DNA of 64,000 nt from Actinoplanes philippinensis (GTDB lineage Bacteria > Actinomycetota > Actinomycetes > Mycobacteriales > Micromonosporaceae): contig NZ_FONV01000003.1 of assembly GCF_900113015.1 (NCBI RefSeq), positions 248,001 to 312,000 on the forward strand, written 5' to 3'. Below the pieces are notes generated by a model. The model saw nothing but the letters and a program-made list of their open reading frames with translations. It made no database searches and was not told where the DNA came from. Below, in pieces: positions 16,444 through 26,466 of this stretch. The position numbers were made by a program, and so were the translations under genes. Each line of letters opens with the position of its first letter. Positions within the stretch are counted from its first letter, which is position 1.

Positions 16444-18321
16444 ATGTGTGGCCTGAGCGCTTTTGTCAGCAGCCGCCCCGACCCGGGGCCGCTGGACGCC
16501 ACGTTCCGCGAGGCCTTCGCCGCCGCTCTGGCGACTCTGCACCACCGTGGGCCGGATGACACCCAGATCGAGTTCGGTGACGGTTTCGCGTTCGGCTTCA
16601 AGCGCCTCGCGATCATCGACCGGGAGCACTCGGTTCAGCCGCTGCACTACGCCGACCGGTGGACCGTCGTCTTCAACGGTGAGATCTACAACTACCGGGA
16701 GCTGCGTACCGAGCTGATCCAGCAGCACAACGCGGTGTTCGCCACCGAGGGCGACAGCGAGGTGCTGGCCGCGGCGTTCCACTACTGGGGCACCCTGCAC
16801 GCGGCCCGTGACGCCTTCGGCATCAAGCCGCTCTACATGCTGGAGACCGCCGACGGGCTGTATCTGGGCAGCGAGCGCAAGGCTCTCGACCCGTTCGCGG
16901 CGCCGGCCGGGGCGGCGCTGGAGACCGAGTCGCTGGCCCACTACCTGACGTTCCAGTTCGTGCCCGACCCGATGAGCCTGCACCGGCACATCCGCCGGCT
17001 GCCGCCGGGCCACCGGATCATCTGGACGCCGGGTGGCGGCATCCGCATGCACCGCTGGTTCCGGCCGTCGCTGCGTCCGCTGCGGGTCGAGCCCGAGGAC
17101 GCGTTCTCGAAGATCCGGGAGGCGCTGACCGACAGTGTCCGCGCCCACATGCACGCCCACGTGCCGGTCGGGACGTTCCTGTCCAGCGGCGTCGACTCGT
17201 CGGCGATCGCGGCGCTGGCCGTCCGGGAGAAGCCGGACATCCACGCCTTCACCGCCGGGTTCTCCGCCCAGGGCTACTCGGAGATCGAGATCGCCCAGGA
17301 CACCGCCAACCAGCTCGGCATCCGGCTGACCCCGACGGTCGTCTCCGACGAGGACGTGCTGACCCACCTGCCGCGGATCATCCAGCTGCTCGACGACCCG
17401 ATCGCCGACCCGTCGCTGATCCCGCTGTTCTTCCTGGCCCGCACCGCGTCGCAGTTCGTCACCGTGGTGCTCTCCGGTGAGGGCTCCGACGAGCTGTTCG
17501 GCGGCTACACCATCTACCGCGAGCCGCTGTCGCTGGGCCGCGTCGACCGGCTGCCGCCCGGCATGAAGCGGGGCCTGAAGCACCTGGCCGAGGTGCTGCC
17601 CGAGGGGGTGCGGGGCCGCTCGTTCCTGGAGCGCGGCACCACCCCGATCGAGCAGCGCTACTACGGCAACGCGCGGATCTTCGACCCGGAGGAGAAGGCC
17701 CGGGTCATGCGGTTCACGTCGCAACCGCACACGGCGATCACCGCACCTCTGTACGCCGAGACCGCCGACGTCGACGACGTGGCCTCCATGCAGTATGTGG
17801 ACCTGCACACCTGGCTGCCCGGCGACATCCTGGTCAAGGCCGACCGCATGTCGATGGCGCACAGCCTGGAGCTGCGGGTGCCGTTCCTGGACCAGCGGGT
17901 GTATGCGGCCGCCGCCGGCCTGCCCACCGACCTGAAGCTGCCGCCCGGCGTCACCACCACCAAGTACGCGCTGCGCGAGGCGATGAAGGGCATCGTGCCC
18001 GAGTCGGTGCGTGAGGCCAAGAAGCTGGGCTTCCCGACGCCGACCCGGCTGTGGCTGCGCGGCCAGATCGGCGACTGGGTGGACCACCTGCTCTCCACCT
18101 CGCAGGCCGGCGACCTGATCGACCTGGAGTATGTGCGGGGCCTGCTCGCCGAGCACCGCGCCGGCGGCCCCGACCGGTCCCGCAAGGTGTGGACCGTGGC
18201 GATGTTCTGCCTGTGGCACGCCATCGCGGTGGAGAAGTCGATCGTCGTCGACAACCCGCTGCTGCCGGCCCGGGTGCCCGCGCCGCGGCAGGAGCCGGGT
18301 CTGTCGCACATCTACAACTGA
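16444..18321 (+). CDS. asnB: Asparagine synthetase (glutamine-hydrolysing), with internal deletion
   Basis: 625 residues. It makes asparagine from aspartate, ATP and glutamine nitrogen. The N-terminal glutaminase has Cys2 as nucleophile (MCGL), RLAIID at 54-59, NGEIYN at 78-83 and EGDSEVL at 102-108. The synthetase half has the ATP loop LSSGVDSS, the GYSEIE segment, LSGEGSDELFGGY and KADRMSMAHSLELRVPFLD. After YWG (residues 114-116) it jumps to LHAARDAFGIKPL. The usual RLRGMFAF-x-IWD strand, some 20-25 residues, is missing in frame. That strand belongs to the core of the glutaminase fold, so the enzyme may be ammonia-dependent or impaired. GAGGAGG lies before ATG 16444. Confidence 0.92.
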   Translation: MCGLSAFVSSRPDPGPLDATFREAFAAALATLHHRGPDDTQIEFGDGFAFGFKRLAIIDREHSVQPLHYADRWTVVFNGEIYNYRELRTELIQQHNAVFATEGDSEVLAAAFHYWGTLHAARDAFGIKPLYMLETADGLYLGSERKALDPFAAPAGAALETESLAHYLTFQFVPDPMSLHRHIRRLPPGHRIIWTPGGGIRMHRWFRPSLRPLRVEPEDAFSKIREALTDSVRAHMHAHVPVGTFLSSGVDSSAIAALAVREKPDIHAFTAGFSAQGYSEIEIAQDTANQLGIRLTPTVVSDEDVLTHLPRIIQLLDDPIADPSLIPLFFLARTASQFVTVVLSGEGSDELFGGYTIYREPLSLGRVDRLPPGMKRGLKHLAEVLPEGVRGRSFLERGTTPIEQRYYGNARIFDPEEKARVMRFTSQPHTAITAPLYAETADVDDVASMQYVDLHTWLPGDILVKADRMSMAHSLELRVPFLDQRVYAAAAGLPTDLKLPPGVTTTKYALREAMKGIVPESVREAKKLGFPTPTRLWLRGQIGDWVDHLLSTSQAGDLIDLEYVRGLLAEHRAGGPDRSRKVWTVAMFCLWHAIAVEKSIVVDNPLLPARVPAPRQEPGLSHIYN

Positions 18322-18424
18322 CCGCCGCAACGAGTCCCGCGCCGGGACACGGCCCGGTGCGGCACCATCCGTCCGGGCCGCCACCCGGCGGTGTCGCACC
18401 GGGCTGAGGCGCGGTGCGAGGTCC

Positions 18425-18770
18425 GGCCATGGGACGGGCCACCGTGGGGATGGGCCATCGGGGGGGTCCGGCATCCGTGGGGGGATCGGCCATCGTGGGG
18501 ATGGGCCGATGCACGGACCGCCCGGCAGTGGGGAATTTCAGGCCGCGCAGCCTCCCCCTGCCGGGCCGCCGTCTTTGCCGGGCCGCCGTCTTTGCCGGGC
18601 CGCGGCCCTCATTGGTCCGCCGTCTTCGCCGGGCCGTGGTCCTTGCCGGGCCGCGGTCTTTGCCGGCCGGTGCTCGGCCGGGCGCAGTCTTTGCTGGGCC
18701 GGTTGCAGCCGGGTCGCGGTCTTCGCCGAGCCGGGGTGCACTGCCCGGCTGATGTCTTTGCTGGGCCGCC
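18425..18770. repeat. Two adjacent tandem arrays downstream of asnB
   Basis: First block (about 18425-18510): copies built on GGCCATCGTGGGGATGGGCC, period 21-24. Second block (about 18545-18770): about ten degenerate copies of CCGCCGTCTTTGCCGGG, period near 18. They fill most of the 558-base gap between asnB and the next gene. No supported gene in it; frames on both strands are open because the unit lacks stops. Confidence 0.8.
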
Positions 18771-18879
18771 GTCGGTGCCGGGCCTTCGCTGCCCGGGCGC
18801 CTGCGGTGCCGGGTCCGCCGCCGCTACCTCGGCACTCCCCCGTCACGGGTGGTGGCGGCGGATCCGGGATGATCGCGGG

Positions 18880-19497
18880 GTGACCGTTCTTGAACAGGCT
18901 CTGGTCGAGGCGGCCGCTGATGCGCGGTCGGCCGCCTGGGACATCGTCTGGCACGAGTCGATCGATCAGGGCAGCGCGGTCGCGGGCAGTGAGGCGTTGC
19001 TGCCGTGGCTGGCGTCGGTCTGTGGCCGGTTCGCTGCCGGTGAGCGGGAGAAAGCGCTCGTGCTGGCCGGGCTCATCGCTGTCGACACCGTCGACGGAGA
19101 GCGAGAGCGGCATGCGGGTGCGATCGCCGCGCTGCGGGCGCTGACCCTGGAGAACCTGGCGGCCGGGGCTTCCGACGAGCGGATCTTCGTCTATCTGCAG
19201 CAGGCTGTTCTCGGGTTCGACGGGGACGACCTCTGGGGGCGGCGGCTCGACCTGATCAACGACGGTGAAGCCGACGTGGAGTGCCCGTCGTGTGAGGCTG
19301 ATCTGGTGGTTTCGCTGGACCCCGACGACTCCGAGATCGAACCGGACCTGTCGGCGGAGCTTGCCGGCCGTCTGCACGCGGAAGCGGTGAAGGCCGGGTT
19401 TCCCGAGGTGGCGGCCGCTGTCGGGCTGCTGTTCGGACGTGGCGTCTGCCCGGAGTGCGGCACCTCGTTCTCGGTCGCCGAACAGCTTGCCGCATGA
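18880..19497 (+). CDS. Hypothetical protein with CxxC pairs
   Basis: 205-residue soluble, largely helical protein. Near the end it has two CxxC knuckles (CPSC about residue 134, CPEC about residue 192) that could bind zinc together. The start is GTG 18880 with GGGG just upstream. The last codon region overlaps the next ATG (ATGA), so both proteins are probably made together. No family recognised with confidence; similar pairs with a DUF1963 neighbour suggest a shared but unknown role. Confidence 0.8.
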   Translation: MTVLEQALVEAAADARSAAWDIVWHESIDQGSAVAGSEALLPWLASVCGRFAAGEREKALVLAGLIAVDTVDGERERHAGAIAALRALTLENLAAGASDERIFVYLQQAVLGFDGDDLWGRRLDLINDGEADVECPSCEADLVVSLDPDDSEIEPDLSAELAGRLHAEAVKAGFPEVAAAVGLLFGRGVCPECGTSFSVAEQLAA

Positions 19498-20465
19498 ACG
19501 GCGCCGACCACGCCGGACCGAGCGCCCGCAGCAACGACGGCGACCACGCCGAAGGCTCGACCGTGCCGGTGGGTCCGGAGTCCGCGTTGAGACCGACGGC
19601 GGCGGAACCAGCGGCGGAGGGAACGACAACGGTGGGACCGGCGCCGGAGAGCCCGCCGGCTGTTACGACGGCAGCAACTGCGGCGGGAACGACGGCGGTA
19701 AGGGCAGCGGCAGCGACGGCGGGACCGTCAGTGGCGGAGACGGGAACGGCGGGACAGTGGTGGCAGGGGCTGCGGCGGTCGAGGTCGGCGCGGAAGCCGA
19801 CACACTCCTGGCTTCGGCCGCGATCGGCGCTCGGGTGGGAGGCCGTCGAGGGGCCGGTCAGGGAGCCGGTGGCGAAGCTCGGCGGGCAGCCGTACTGGTT
19901 GGATGAGCCGTTCTGGCCGGTGTCGGCGACGTTCCGGAGGCCGATGGTGTTCGTCGGGCAGTTTCCGCTTCCGGGGCCTCCGGTGCGGATGGGGTATCTG
20001 TTCATCGCCGACGATCCGAACGGGCGCGGGCTGACGATGGAACCCGAGGAAGGCGACAACGCGCTGCTCGTGCAGCCGGGTGGCCGGGTGCCGGGGTTCG
20101 TGCGAGGGCTGCCGCGGGCGACCGGGCCGTCGCTGTGGCGGCGGGGCGCGCGGCGGACGGATCGGGTGCCGGTCGAGTTGCGGGTCACGGCGGCGGGACC
20201 GGTGGGTTCGGGTGCCGGTCGAGTTGCGGTCACGGCGGCCGGACCGGTGGGTGCGGACCGGTTCGGCTGGGTCGGTGGGCGGCCCCGCGGGTGGCGGTCG
20301 GATTTCGTCGAGTTGCTCGACGACTCGTGGCGATTCTTCTTCCAGATCGACGGCGCCGAGGGGATCGACGGGGACGCCTATGCCCTGAACTTCGGGGGCG
20401 GCACCGGGTATGCGTTTCTCAGTCGTGACGAGCGCGAAGGCCGTTTCTTCTGGGATTGCGCCTGA
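19494..20465 (+). CDS. DUF1963 (YwqG-like) protein with Ala/Thr-rich N-terminus
   Basis: 323 residues. The C-terminal ~200 residues show the DUF1963/YwqG pattern: KLGGQPYWLDEPFWPVS, FVGQFPLP, YLFIADD, FFFQIDG and YALNFGGGTGYAFLSRDE. The first ~100 residues are low-complexity Ala/Thr/Gly sequence. The same DNA (19560-19760) reads as a Gly/Asp/Asn-rich repeat in another frame, so the true start could lie further in. A ~44-base duplication (about 20166-20252) repeats VPVEL-RVTAAGPVG inside the domain. Coupled to the preceding gene by ATGA overlap. Biochemical function unknown for the family. Confidence 0.8.
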   Translation: MNGADHAGPSARSNDGDHAEGSTVPVGPESALRPTAAEPAAEGTTTVGPAPESPPAVTTAATAAGTTAVRAAAATAGPSVAETGTAGQWWQGLRRSRSARKPTHSWLRPRSALGWEAVEGPVREPVAKLGGQPYWLDEPFWPVSATFRRPMVFVGQFPLPGPPVRMGYLFIADDPNGRGLTMEPEEGDNALLVQPGGRVPGFVRGLPRATGPSLWRRGARRTDRVPVELRVTAAGPVGSGAGRVAVTAAGPVGADRFGWVGGRPRGWRSDFVELLDDSWRFFFQIDGAEGIDGDAYALNFGGGTGYAFLSRDEREGRFFWDCA

Positions 20466-20697
20466 CCGGAAAGGATCGGGGCCGTGGGGCGACGGTGAGC
20501 GTGATAGAACGGGGACGGCCGGGCAGGATCCGTGACGGGCCTCGTGGTCCGCCGCTGGGTGGACTGTCCTGGTCTCCGCCCCGGTGCAACACCGACGTCG
20601 TGATGGGTGACATCCCGCCGGATCTGCGGAGTCCTGCCCGGCCGGCCGGTCGCCCTGGGAGCGATGAGTTCGGCGGCCGGCGGCGGTCCTCATCAGC

Positions 20698-21045
20698 ATG
20701 GGGGATTCTGCGGTTCGGTTCGTGGTCGGCGCGGCGATCACACGCACCGACATCCCGGCGCTCTGTACGCGTCTGGCTGATCTTCTGCGCGGGCGGGCCG
20801 GTGAACTGGTGGAATGTGACGTCGCCGGGCTGACCGAGCCGGATGTGGTGGTGGTCGAGGCGGTGGCCCGGCTGCGGTTGACCGCACGTCGTCACGGCTG
20901 GCGTCTGATCGTCACGGGGGCCGGCCCCGATCTGCTGTCCCTGTTCGGCCTTCTCGGCCTCGCCGAACTCCTGGCCCCGACGAGCCCTGAACGCGACCCG
21001 AGGCCTCCCGCACGGAACGAACGTCCCGGCCCTGCCACGCCCTGA
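20698..21045 (+). CDS. STAS-domain anti-sigma factor antagonist-like protein
   Basis: 115 residues with a STAS fold: VRFVVGAAITRTDIPALC, VECDVAGLTEPDVVVVEAVARLRL, WRLIVTGAGPDLLSLFGLLGL. These proteins bind anti-sigma kinases in partner-switching. The usual D-S-x-G phosphorylation segment reads E-P-D-V here, so there is no phosphorylatable Ser/Thr at that spot; regulation may be by another route, or this is a specialised subfamily. The C-terminal 25 residues are Pro-rich and probably disordered. The SigG-like sigma gene lies convergent, 293 bases away beyond a tandem array. Confidence 0.75.
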   Translation: MGDSAVRFVVGAAITRTDIPALCTRLADLLRGRAGELVECDVAGLTEPDVVVVEAVARLRLTARRHGWRLIVTGAGPDLLSLFGLLGLAELLAPTSPERDPRPPARNERPGPATP

Positions 21046-21226
21046 GCCCGGCACCAGCGATTCGGGACAAACGTGATCGGCCCCACCGGTCAGGGCGGAG
21101 CCGGTCACGGCAGCCGAGCCAGGAGACCGCAGTCGGGGCACGCCGCTCAGGGCAACGCGCGGCTCAGCGGAGGCCGGGGCGAACGCGCAGAGAAGAGCAG
21201 CGCTCAGGAAAGGCCGGGACGGGGCT

Positions 21227-21331
21227 AAGAAGGGTCGGGCGCAAGAAGGGTCGGGCGGGGCCAAGAAGGGTCGGGCGCAAGAAGGGTCGGGCGGGGCCAA
21301 GGAGGGTCGGGCGGGGCTGAGGAGGGTCGGG
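21227..21331. repeat. 36-bp compound tandem array downstream of sigma factor gene
   Basis: Alternating 16- and 20-base subunits (AAGAAGGGTCGGGCGC and AAGAAGGGTCGGGCGGGGCC) give a 36-base period, about three rounds with decay at the right end. It ends eight bases before the stop of the leftward sigma gene and fills the convergent gap with the STAS gene. Confidence 0.85.
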
Positions 21332-21338
21332 GCGGCGA

Positions 21339-22334
21339 TCAGGGGAGGTCGAGCGGGGGCAGGTGGGGTGGGAGGCCGAACAGCGGGAACAGGCGGGCGG
21401 TGTCGAGGAAGTTGTTGACGGCGACGATGCGGCCGCCGGCGATCTCCAGGACGATCAGGGCCCACGGGTCGTGGCCGGCGCCGGTGGGGCTCGCACGGTA
21501 CTGGCCGAAGGCGGGCAGCCCGTTGGCGACGACAGGGACGAGGCGGGAGCCCTCGCAGCCGCTGCCGGTGCCGGACATCCACGCGCTGATGTCGTCGTGG
21601 CCGCGGAGCCACAGCGCCAGCGGCGGCATCGACAGGGTGGCGTCCTCGTGCAGGAGGGTGGTGAGCGCCTGCAGGTCGTACGCCTCGAAGGCTTTGACGT
21701 AGCGGGCCAGAAGCTCGCGCTGCTCGGCATCGAGGGGCCGGTAGGTGTCGCCCGCCGAAGGCGTGGCGGCGGCGAGGGTGGCCCGGGCGCGCTGCAGGGC
21801 GCTGTTGACGCTGGCGACCGACGTGTCGAGCAGGTCGGCGACCTCTTGCGCCGACCAGGCGAGGACCTCGCGCAGGATCAGCACGGCGCGCTGCCGGGAC
21901 GGCAGGTGTTGCAGGGCGGCGACGAACGCGAGGCGGATCGATTCGCGTTCGGCGATGAGGTTGGCCGGGTCGGAGCCTTCGGGCAGGATCCGCTCGTCGG
22001 GGACCGGGCCGACCCAGATCTTCTCGGGGTGGATGGCGCCGGGGTCGGTGGCGTGGCCGGAGCCGGCCGGGCCGAGGTCCATCGGCCGGACCCGCCGCTG
22101 GGCGCTGTCGACCATGGTGAGGCACACGTTCGTGGCGATCCGGTAGATCCAGGAACGCAGGGACGAGCGGCCCTCGAAACCGTCGTGGGCACGCCACGCC
22201 CGGATCATGGTCTCCTGCACGGCGTCCTCGGCTTCGAACGCCGAGCCGAGCATCCGGTAGCAGTAGCCGGTCAGCTCGGGCCGGAAGCGTTCCAGCTGTG
22301 CCTCGATGGGCGTGTCTGTCACCGCGTCACTCAC
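21339..22334 (-). CDS. Sigma-70 family factor with SnoaL-like C-terminal domain (SigG/SigX5-like)
   Basis: 331 residues. Region 2 (residues ~12-85: [37 protein letters not shown]) binds core polymerase and -10 DNA. Region 4 (~140-190: [37 protein letters not shown]) binds -35. The last ~130 residues ([40 protein letters not shown]-like strands) form the SnoaL-like domain typical of this extracytoplasmic-function group, which may regulate the factor without an anti-sigma. GTG start at 22334. Divergent, with 106 bases between, from an alpha/beta hydrolase that is a plausible target. Confidence 0.92.
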   Translation of the reverse strand: MSDAVTDTPIEAQLERFRPELTGYCYRMLGSAFEAEDAVQETMIRAWRAHDGFEGRSSLRSWIYRIATNVCLTMVDSAQRRVRPMDLGPAGSGHATDPGAIHPEKIWVGPVPDERILPEGSDPANLIAERESIRLAFVAALQHLPSRQRAVLILREVLAWSAQEVADLLDTSVASVNSALQRARATLAAATPSAGDTYRPLDAEQRELLARYVKAFEAYDLQALTTLLHEDATLSMPPLALWLRGHDDISAWMSGTGSGCEGSRLVPVVANGLPAFGQYRASPTGAGHDPWALIVLEIAGGRIVAVNNFLDTARLFPLFGLPPHLPPLDLP

Positions 22335-22440
22335 GCGCCCGAACCTACCCCGGATTTTTTCGCACGGCAGCGATGAGTTCGCGGTACGGGCGGGGTCTAC
22401 CCGAGGTAAGCAACGATGAGGACCATCTGAGGGAGTGACG

Positions 22441-23232
22441 ATGAGCTACGCCGAGGTCAACGGGGTCAACCTGTACTTCGAGACGCACGGGACCGGCCGC
22501 CCGCTGATTCTGCTGCACGGCGGTCTCGGCTCGGGTGAGATGTTCGGCGCGTCACTGGCCGCGTTCGCCGAGGGCCACCAGGTCATCCTGCCGGACCTGC
22601 AGGGCCACGGCCGGACCGCGGACGTGGACCGGCCGGTGGACTACGCCCTGATGGCCGACGACATCGCGGCGCTGATCGACCACCTGGGCCTGGACCGGCC
22701 GGATGTCGTCGGGTTCTCCCTCGGCGGCGGGGTCGGCCTGCAACTGGCGATCCGTCACCCGGAGAAGGTCGGCAAGCTGGTGGCGGCGTCGGCGGGGATC
22801 CGGCGGGACGCCTTCTTCCCGGACCTGCTGGAGCAGCAGGCCCAGGTGAACGCGGCAGCCGCCGCGTTCATGAAGGACACCCCGATGTACGAGTTGTACG
22901 CGCGGGTGGCGCCGCGCCCGGAGGACTTCCCGCGCCTGCTCGACAAGATCGGCGAGACGATGCGGCGCGACTTCGACCACACCGAGCAGGTCCGGGGTCT
23001 GCGCGTGCCGACGCTGATCATGGGCGCCGACGCGGACATGGTGCCGCCGAGCCACTTCGTGGAGATCTTCGCCCTGCTCGACGGCGGCCGGCGTGACGGC
23101 GGCTGGATGGGCGACGGCCGGCCCAAGGGTGGTCACGCGCTCGCGATCCTGCCCGGCACCACCCACTACAACATCATCGACTCGCCGCTGTTCGCCACGA
23201 CGGCCCTGGCCTTCCTGGATCAGAAGGCCTGA
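22441..23232 (+). CDS. Alpha/beta hydrolase
   Basis: 263-residue soluble hydrolase. The oxyanion segment is [14 protein letters not shown], the nucleophile elbow GFSLGGG (Ser about residue 96), with an acidic residue in [10 protein letters not shown] and the catalytic His in GTTHYNII near residue 240. So the catalytic triad looks complete. The substrate is unknown; esterase or lactonase activity is typical. ATG 22441 is preceded by GAGGGAG; the upstream GTG is too close to that site. It is divergent from the SigG-like gene and overlaps the convergent ATP-grasp gene by 13 bases. Confidence 0.92.
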   Translation: MSYAEVNGVNLYFETHGTGRPLILLHGGLGSGEMFGASLAAFAEGHQVILPDLQGHGRTADVDRPVDYALMADDIAALIDHLGLDRPDVVGFSLGGGVGLQLAIRHPEKVGKLVAASAGIRRDAFFPDLLEQQAQVNAAAAAFMKDTPMYELYARVAPRPEDFPRLLDKIGETMRRDFDHTEQVRGLRVPTLIMGADADMVPPSHFVEIFALLDGGRRDGGWMGDGRPKGGHALAILPGTTHYNIIDSPLFATTALAFLDQKA

Positions 23233-24146
23233 CCCTCGATCAGCCGGACGACGGCCCGCGCGAACACGGCGGGCCGGTCCGGATGCAGGGCGAAGAACTT
23301 GACCGGCGCCACCGCCTCGACCTCCAGCAGCAGGAACCCCGGGTCGGAGGCCGGGTCGACCAGGAAGTCGAGACGCACCGAGTACGGCGGGGCGTCGCCC
23401 TCCCGCAGCGCCAGGAACGCCCGGTGGGCCCGTTGCACGGCGTCGATCTGGGCGGCGGTGAGCGTGACCGGCCGCGGGTCGGGATGAAACGCCCGCTGGT
23501 CGCTGCCGGGCCGCAGGATCGCCGCCTTGGTGATCGCGTGGGAGACCTCGTCGCCGAGGGTGACCACCCCGTACTCGCGGTGCGTGTCGATCGTCTCCAT
23601 ATAGGGCTGGACCAGCGCCGCACCGCCCGTGGCGATCAGTTCCGCGGCGTGGGCCCGGGCCGCCTCGACCGCCTCCGGCCCGAACTCGCGGATGCCGAGG
23701 GCCCCGCCGGAGGCGACCGGTTTGACGACGATGCTGCGCCGGGCCGCGGACCGGCGGGGGTAGGCCGCCCGCAGCCGGTCCTCCAGGTCGTCGTCACCGT
23801 CCAGCAGGCTGGTCGCGACGGTCGGCACACCGGCCGCCGCCAGCCTCGGCAGATACCGTTTGTCGGCGGCCAGGCGCACGATGTCGGCCGGGTTGAGCAG
23901 GCGCAGCCCGTCGGCGACGCGGGCGTCCAGCCACCGGTGGAAGGCGGCGCGTCGCGGCCACATGCTCCACGGTGACTGGAGGATCACGCCGTCGAATCCG
24001 GTCCATCGGGTGTCGCCCGGCCCGTCCCACGGCACGAGCTCGGCGGTGACGCCGGCGCGGGCCAGCTCGGCGGCGAGCGGCGCCGCGTCGCTGTCGTGCC
24101 AGTGGGCCTCGGGCAGGGTGTGCGAGGTGACCAGCGCGATTCTCAT
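23220..24146 (-). CDS. ATP-grasp domain protein
   Basis: 308 residues. The N-terminal pre-ATP-grasp part ([32 protein letters not shown]) is followed by the ATP-grasp core: [33 protein letters not shown] (phosphate and adenine binding Lys), [11 protein letters not shown] (hinge), and SVRLDFLVD with [10 protein letters not shown] for Mg binding. This resembles the RimK/GSH-synthetase-like group annotated as hypothetical in actinomycetes. It would couple ATP hydrolysis to amide or peptide bond formation; substrates unknown. ATG 24146. Not in an obvious operon. Confidence 0.88.
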   Translation of the reverse strand: MRIALVTSHTLPEAHWHDSDAAPLAAELARAGVTAELVPWDGPGDTRWTGFDGVILQSPWSMWPRRAAFHRWLDARVADGLRLLNPADIVRLAADKRYLPRLAAAGVPTVATSLLDGDDDLEDRLRAAYPRRSAARRSIVVKPVASGGALGIREFGPEAVEAARAHAAELIATGGAALVQPYMETIDTHREYGVVTLGDEVSHAITKAAILRPGSDQRAFHPDPRPVTLTAAQIDAVQRAHRAFLALREGDAPPYSVRLDFLVDPASDPGFLLLEVEAVAPVKFFALHPDRPAVFARAVVRLIEGQAF

Positions 24147-24171
24147 GCCGGAATCATGCCGCAGAGGTACG

Positions 24172-26427
24172 TCAGGACAGGTACTCCCGCAGGTGCCGGG
24201 CGGTCAGGGTGGCCGGCTCGGCGACCAGCTCGCCGGGGGTGCCGGTGAAGACGACGCGGCCGCCGTCGTGGCCGGCGCCCGGGCCGAGGTCGATGATCCA
24301 GTCGGCATGGGCCATGACGGCCAGGTGGTGCTCGATGACGATCACCGTGTTGCCGGCGTCGACAAGCCGGTCCAGCAGGGCCAGCAGCTGGTCGACGTCG
24401 GCCAGGTGCAGGCCGCTGGTCGGCTCGTCGAGCAGGTAGGTGGCGACGCCGCTGCCCATGTGGACGGCCAGTTTGAGGCGCTGCCGCTCACCGCCGGACA
24501 GGGTGTTGAGGGGCTGGCCGAGGGTGATGTAGCCGAGGCCGACCGCGTTGAGGCGTTCCAGTATGGCCCGGGCCGCCTTCTCGGTGACGAAGTCGAGAGC
24601 CTCGCTGACCGGCATGGCCAGCACCTCGCTGATGTCGCGGCCGCGCAGCTTGTACTCCAGCACCTGGGCGGTGAAGCGTTTGCCCTCGCACTCCTCGCAG
24701 ACCCCGGCGACACCGGCCATCATCGCCAGGTCGACGTAGACCAGGCCGATGCCTTTGCAGTTCGGGCAGGCGCCCTCGGAGTTCGCGCTGAACAGGGCGG
24801 CCTTGACGCCGTTGGCCTTGGCGAAGGCGGTACGGACCGCGTCGAGCAGCCCCGTGTAGGTGGCCGGGTTGCTGCGCCGGGACCCGCGGATGGCCGACTG
24901 GTCGACGACGATGACGCCGTCACGCTGTGGCAGCGACCCGTAGATCAGCGAACTCTTGCCGGACCCGGCGACCCCGGTGACCACGGTCAGCACCCCGGTC
25001 GGGATGTCCACCGACACGTCCCGCAGGTTGTGGGTGGACGCGTCGCGGATCGCGATCTGCCCGGTGTGCGGCCTCGTCGACGCCTTCAGCGCCACCCGGT
25101 GCCCCAGGTAGCGGCCGGTCAGCGTGGCCGACGCCCGCAGTTGGGGCACGCTGCCCTCGAACTGGATGCGGCCGCCGGCCGGACCCGCGCCGGGCCCGAT
25201 GTCCACCACGTGGTCGGCGATCGCGATCGTCTCCGGTTTGTGCTCGACGACCAGGACCGTGTTGCCCTTGTCACGCAGCCGCAGCAGCAGCCCGTTCATC
25301 CGCTGGATGTCGTGCGGGTGCAGCCCGACGGTGGGCTCGTCGAACACGTACGTGATGTCGGTGAGGCTGGACCCGAGGTGCCGGACCATCTTGACCCGCT
25401 GCGCCTCCCCACCGGACAGTGTGGCCGACTCCCGGTCCAGCGACAGGTATCCCAGCCCGATCTCCACCAGCGAGTCCAGCGTCTGCCGCAGGTTCGCCAC
25501 GACCGGCCCGACCTGCGGCGCGGTGACTCCGGCCAGGAACTCGGCCAGGTCGCTGACCTGCATGGCCGAGCAGTCCGCGATGTTACGGCCGTCGATCCGC
25601 GACGCGAGCACCGACGGTTTCAGGCGGGCGCCGTGACAGTCCGGGCAGGCCGCGAAGGTGGCCGCCCGGTCGATGAACGCGCGGATGTGGGGCTGCACCG
25701 ACTCACGTTCCTTCGTCAGGTACATCCGCTGCACCTTGACCACGAGTCCCTCGTACGTCGTGTTGATGCCGTTGACCTTGATCTTCATCGACGGTCTGTG
25801 GAGGAAGTCGTCGAGCTCCGCCGCGGTGAAGTCCTTGACCGGCTTGTCCGGGTCGAACAGGCCCGACTCGGCGAACCCGCGCACATACCAGCCGTCGACG
25901 CTGAAGTTCGGGACGGTGATCGCACCCTCGTTGATCGACTTCGACCTGTCGACGAGCTGATCCAGGTCGAGGCTCGACACCTTGCCGAGGCCCTCGCAGT
26001 TCGGGCACATCCCCTCGGCGTTGAACGAGTACGCCAGCGCGCTGCCGGCGCCCGGCGACCCGAGACGGCTGAAGATGATCCGGAGCATGGTGTACGCGTC
26101 GGTGGCCGTCCCGAGGGTGGACCGGGCATTCGCCCCCATCCGCTCCTGGTCGACGACGATCGCCGCACTCAGATTGTGCAGCGCGTCCACATCCGGGCGC
26201 GCCGGACTTCCCATGAACGACTGCAGGAACGCCGAATATGTCTCGTTGATCATCCGCTGCGACTCGGCGGCGATCGTCCCGAACACCAGCGACGACTTGC
26301 CGGAGCCGGAGACCCCGGTGAAAACGGTCAGGCGCCGCTTCGGGATGTCGAGCGAGACGTCACGGAGATTGTTCTCCCGCGCCCCGCGGACCTGAATGAC
26401 ATCGTGGCTGTCTGCGATGTGGGTCAC
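24172..26427 (-). CDS. UvrA-like ABC ATPase (short, class without full UvrB domain)
   Basis: 751 residues against about 950 for housekeeping UvrA. There are two ABC halves. First: Walker [14 protein letters not shown] (~38-50), signature [19 protein letters not shown], Walker [13 protein letters not shown]. Second: Walker [14 protein letters not shown], signature [12 protein letters not shown], Walker [14 protein letters not shown]. Zinc-knuckle CxxC pairs are seen ([32 protein letters not shown]). The shortened insertion region fits the DrrC-like or class-III UvrA proteins linked to resistance to DNA-binding drugs, rather than core excision repair. GTG start at 26427. Monocistronic by position. 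Confidence 0.9.
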   Translation of the reverse strand: MTHIADSHDVIQVRGARENNLRDVSLDIPKRRLTVFTGVSGSGKSSLVFGTIAAESQRMINETYSAFLQSFMGSPARPDVDALHNLSAAIVVDQERMGANARSTLGTATDAYTMLRIIFSRLGSPGAGSALAYSFNAEGMCPNCEGLGKVSSLDLDQLVDRSKSINEGAITVPNFSVDGWYVRGFAESGLFDPDKPVKDFTAAELDDFLHRPSMKIKVNGINTTYEGLVVKVQRMYLTKERESVQPHIRAFIDRAATFAACPDCHGARLKPSVLASRIDGRNIADCSAMQVSDLAEFLAGVTAPQVGPVVANLRQTLDSLVEIGLGYLSLDRESATLSGGEAQRVKMVRHLGSSLTDITYVFDEPTVGLHPHDIQRMNGLLLRLRDKGNTVLVVEHKPETIAIADHVVDIGPGAGPAGGRIQFEGSVPQLRASATLTGRYLGHRVALKASTRPHTGQIAIRDASTHNLRDVSVDIPTGVLTVVTGVAGSGKSSLIYGSLPQRDGVIVVDQSAIRGSRRSNPATYTGLLDAVRTAFAKANGVKAALFSANSEGACPNCKGIGLVYVDLAMMAGVAGVCEECEGKRFTAQVLEYKLRGRDISEVLAMPVSEALDFVTEKAARAILERLNAVGLGYITLGQPLNTLSGGERQRLKLAVHMGSGVATYLLDEPTSGLHLADVDQLLALLDRLVDAGNTVIVIEHHLAVMAHADWIIDLGPGAGHDGGRVVFTGTPGELVAEPATLTARHLREYLS

Positions 26428-26466
26428 GCAGAGACAGTAGCCACGAATCCGGTCAGTAGCTGTCCG

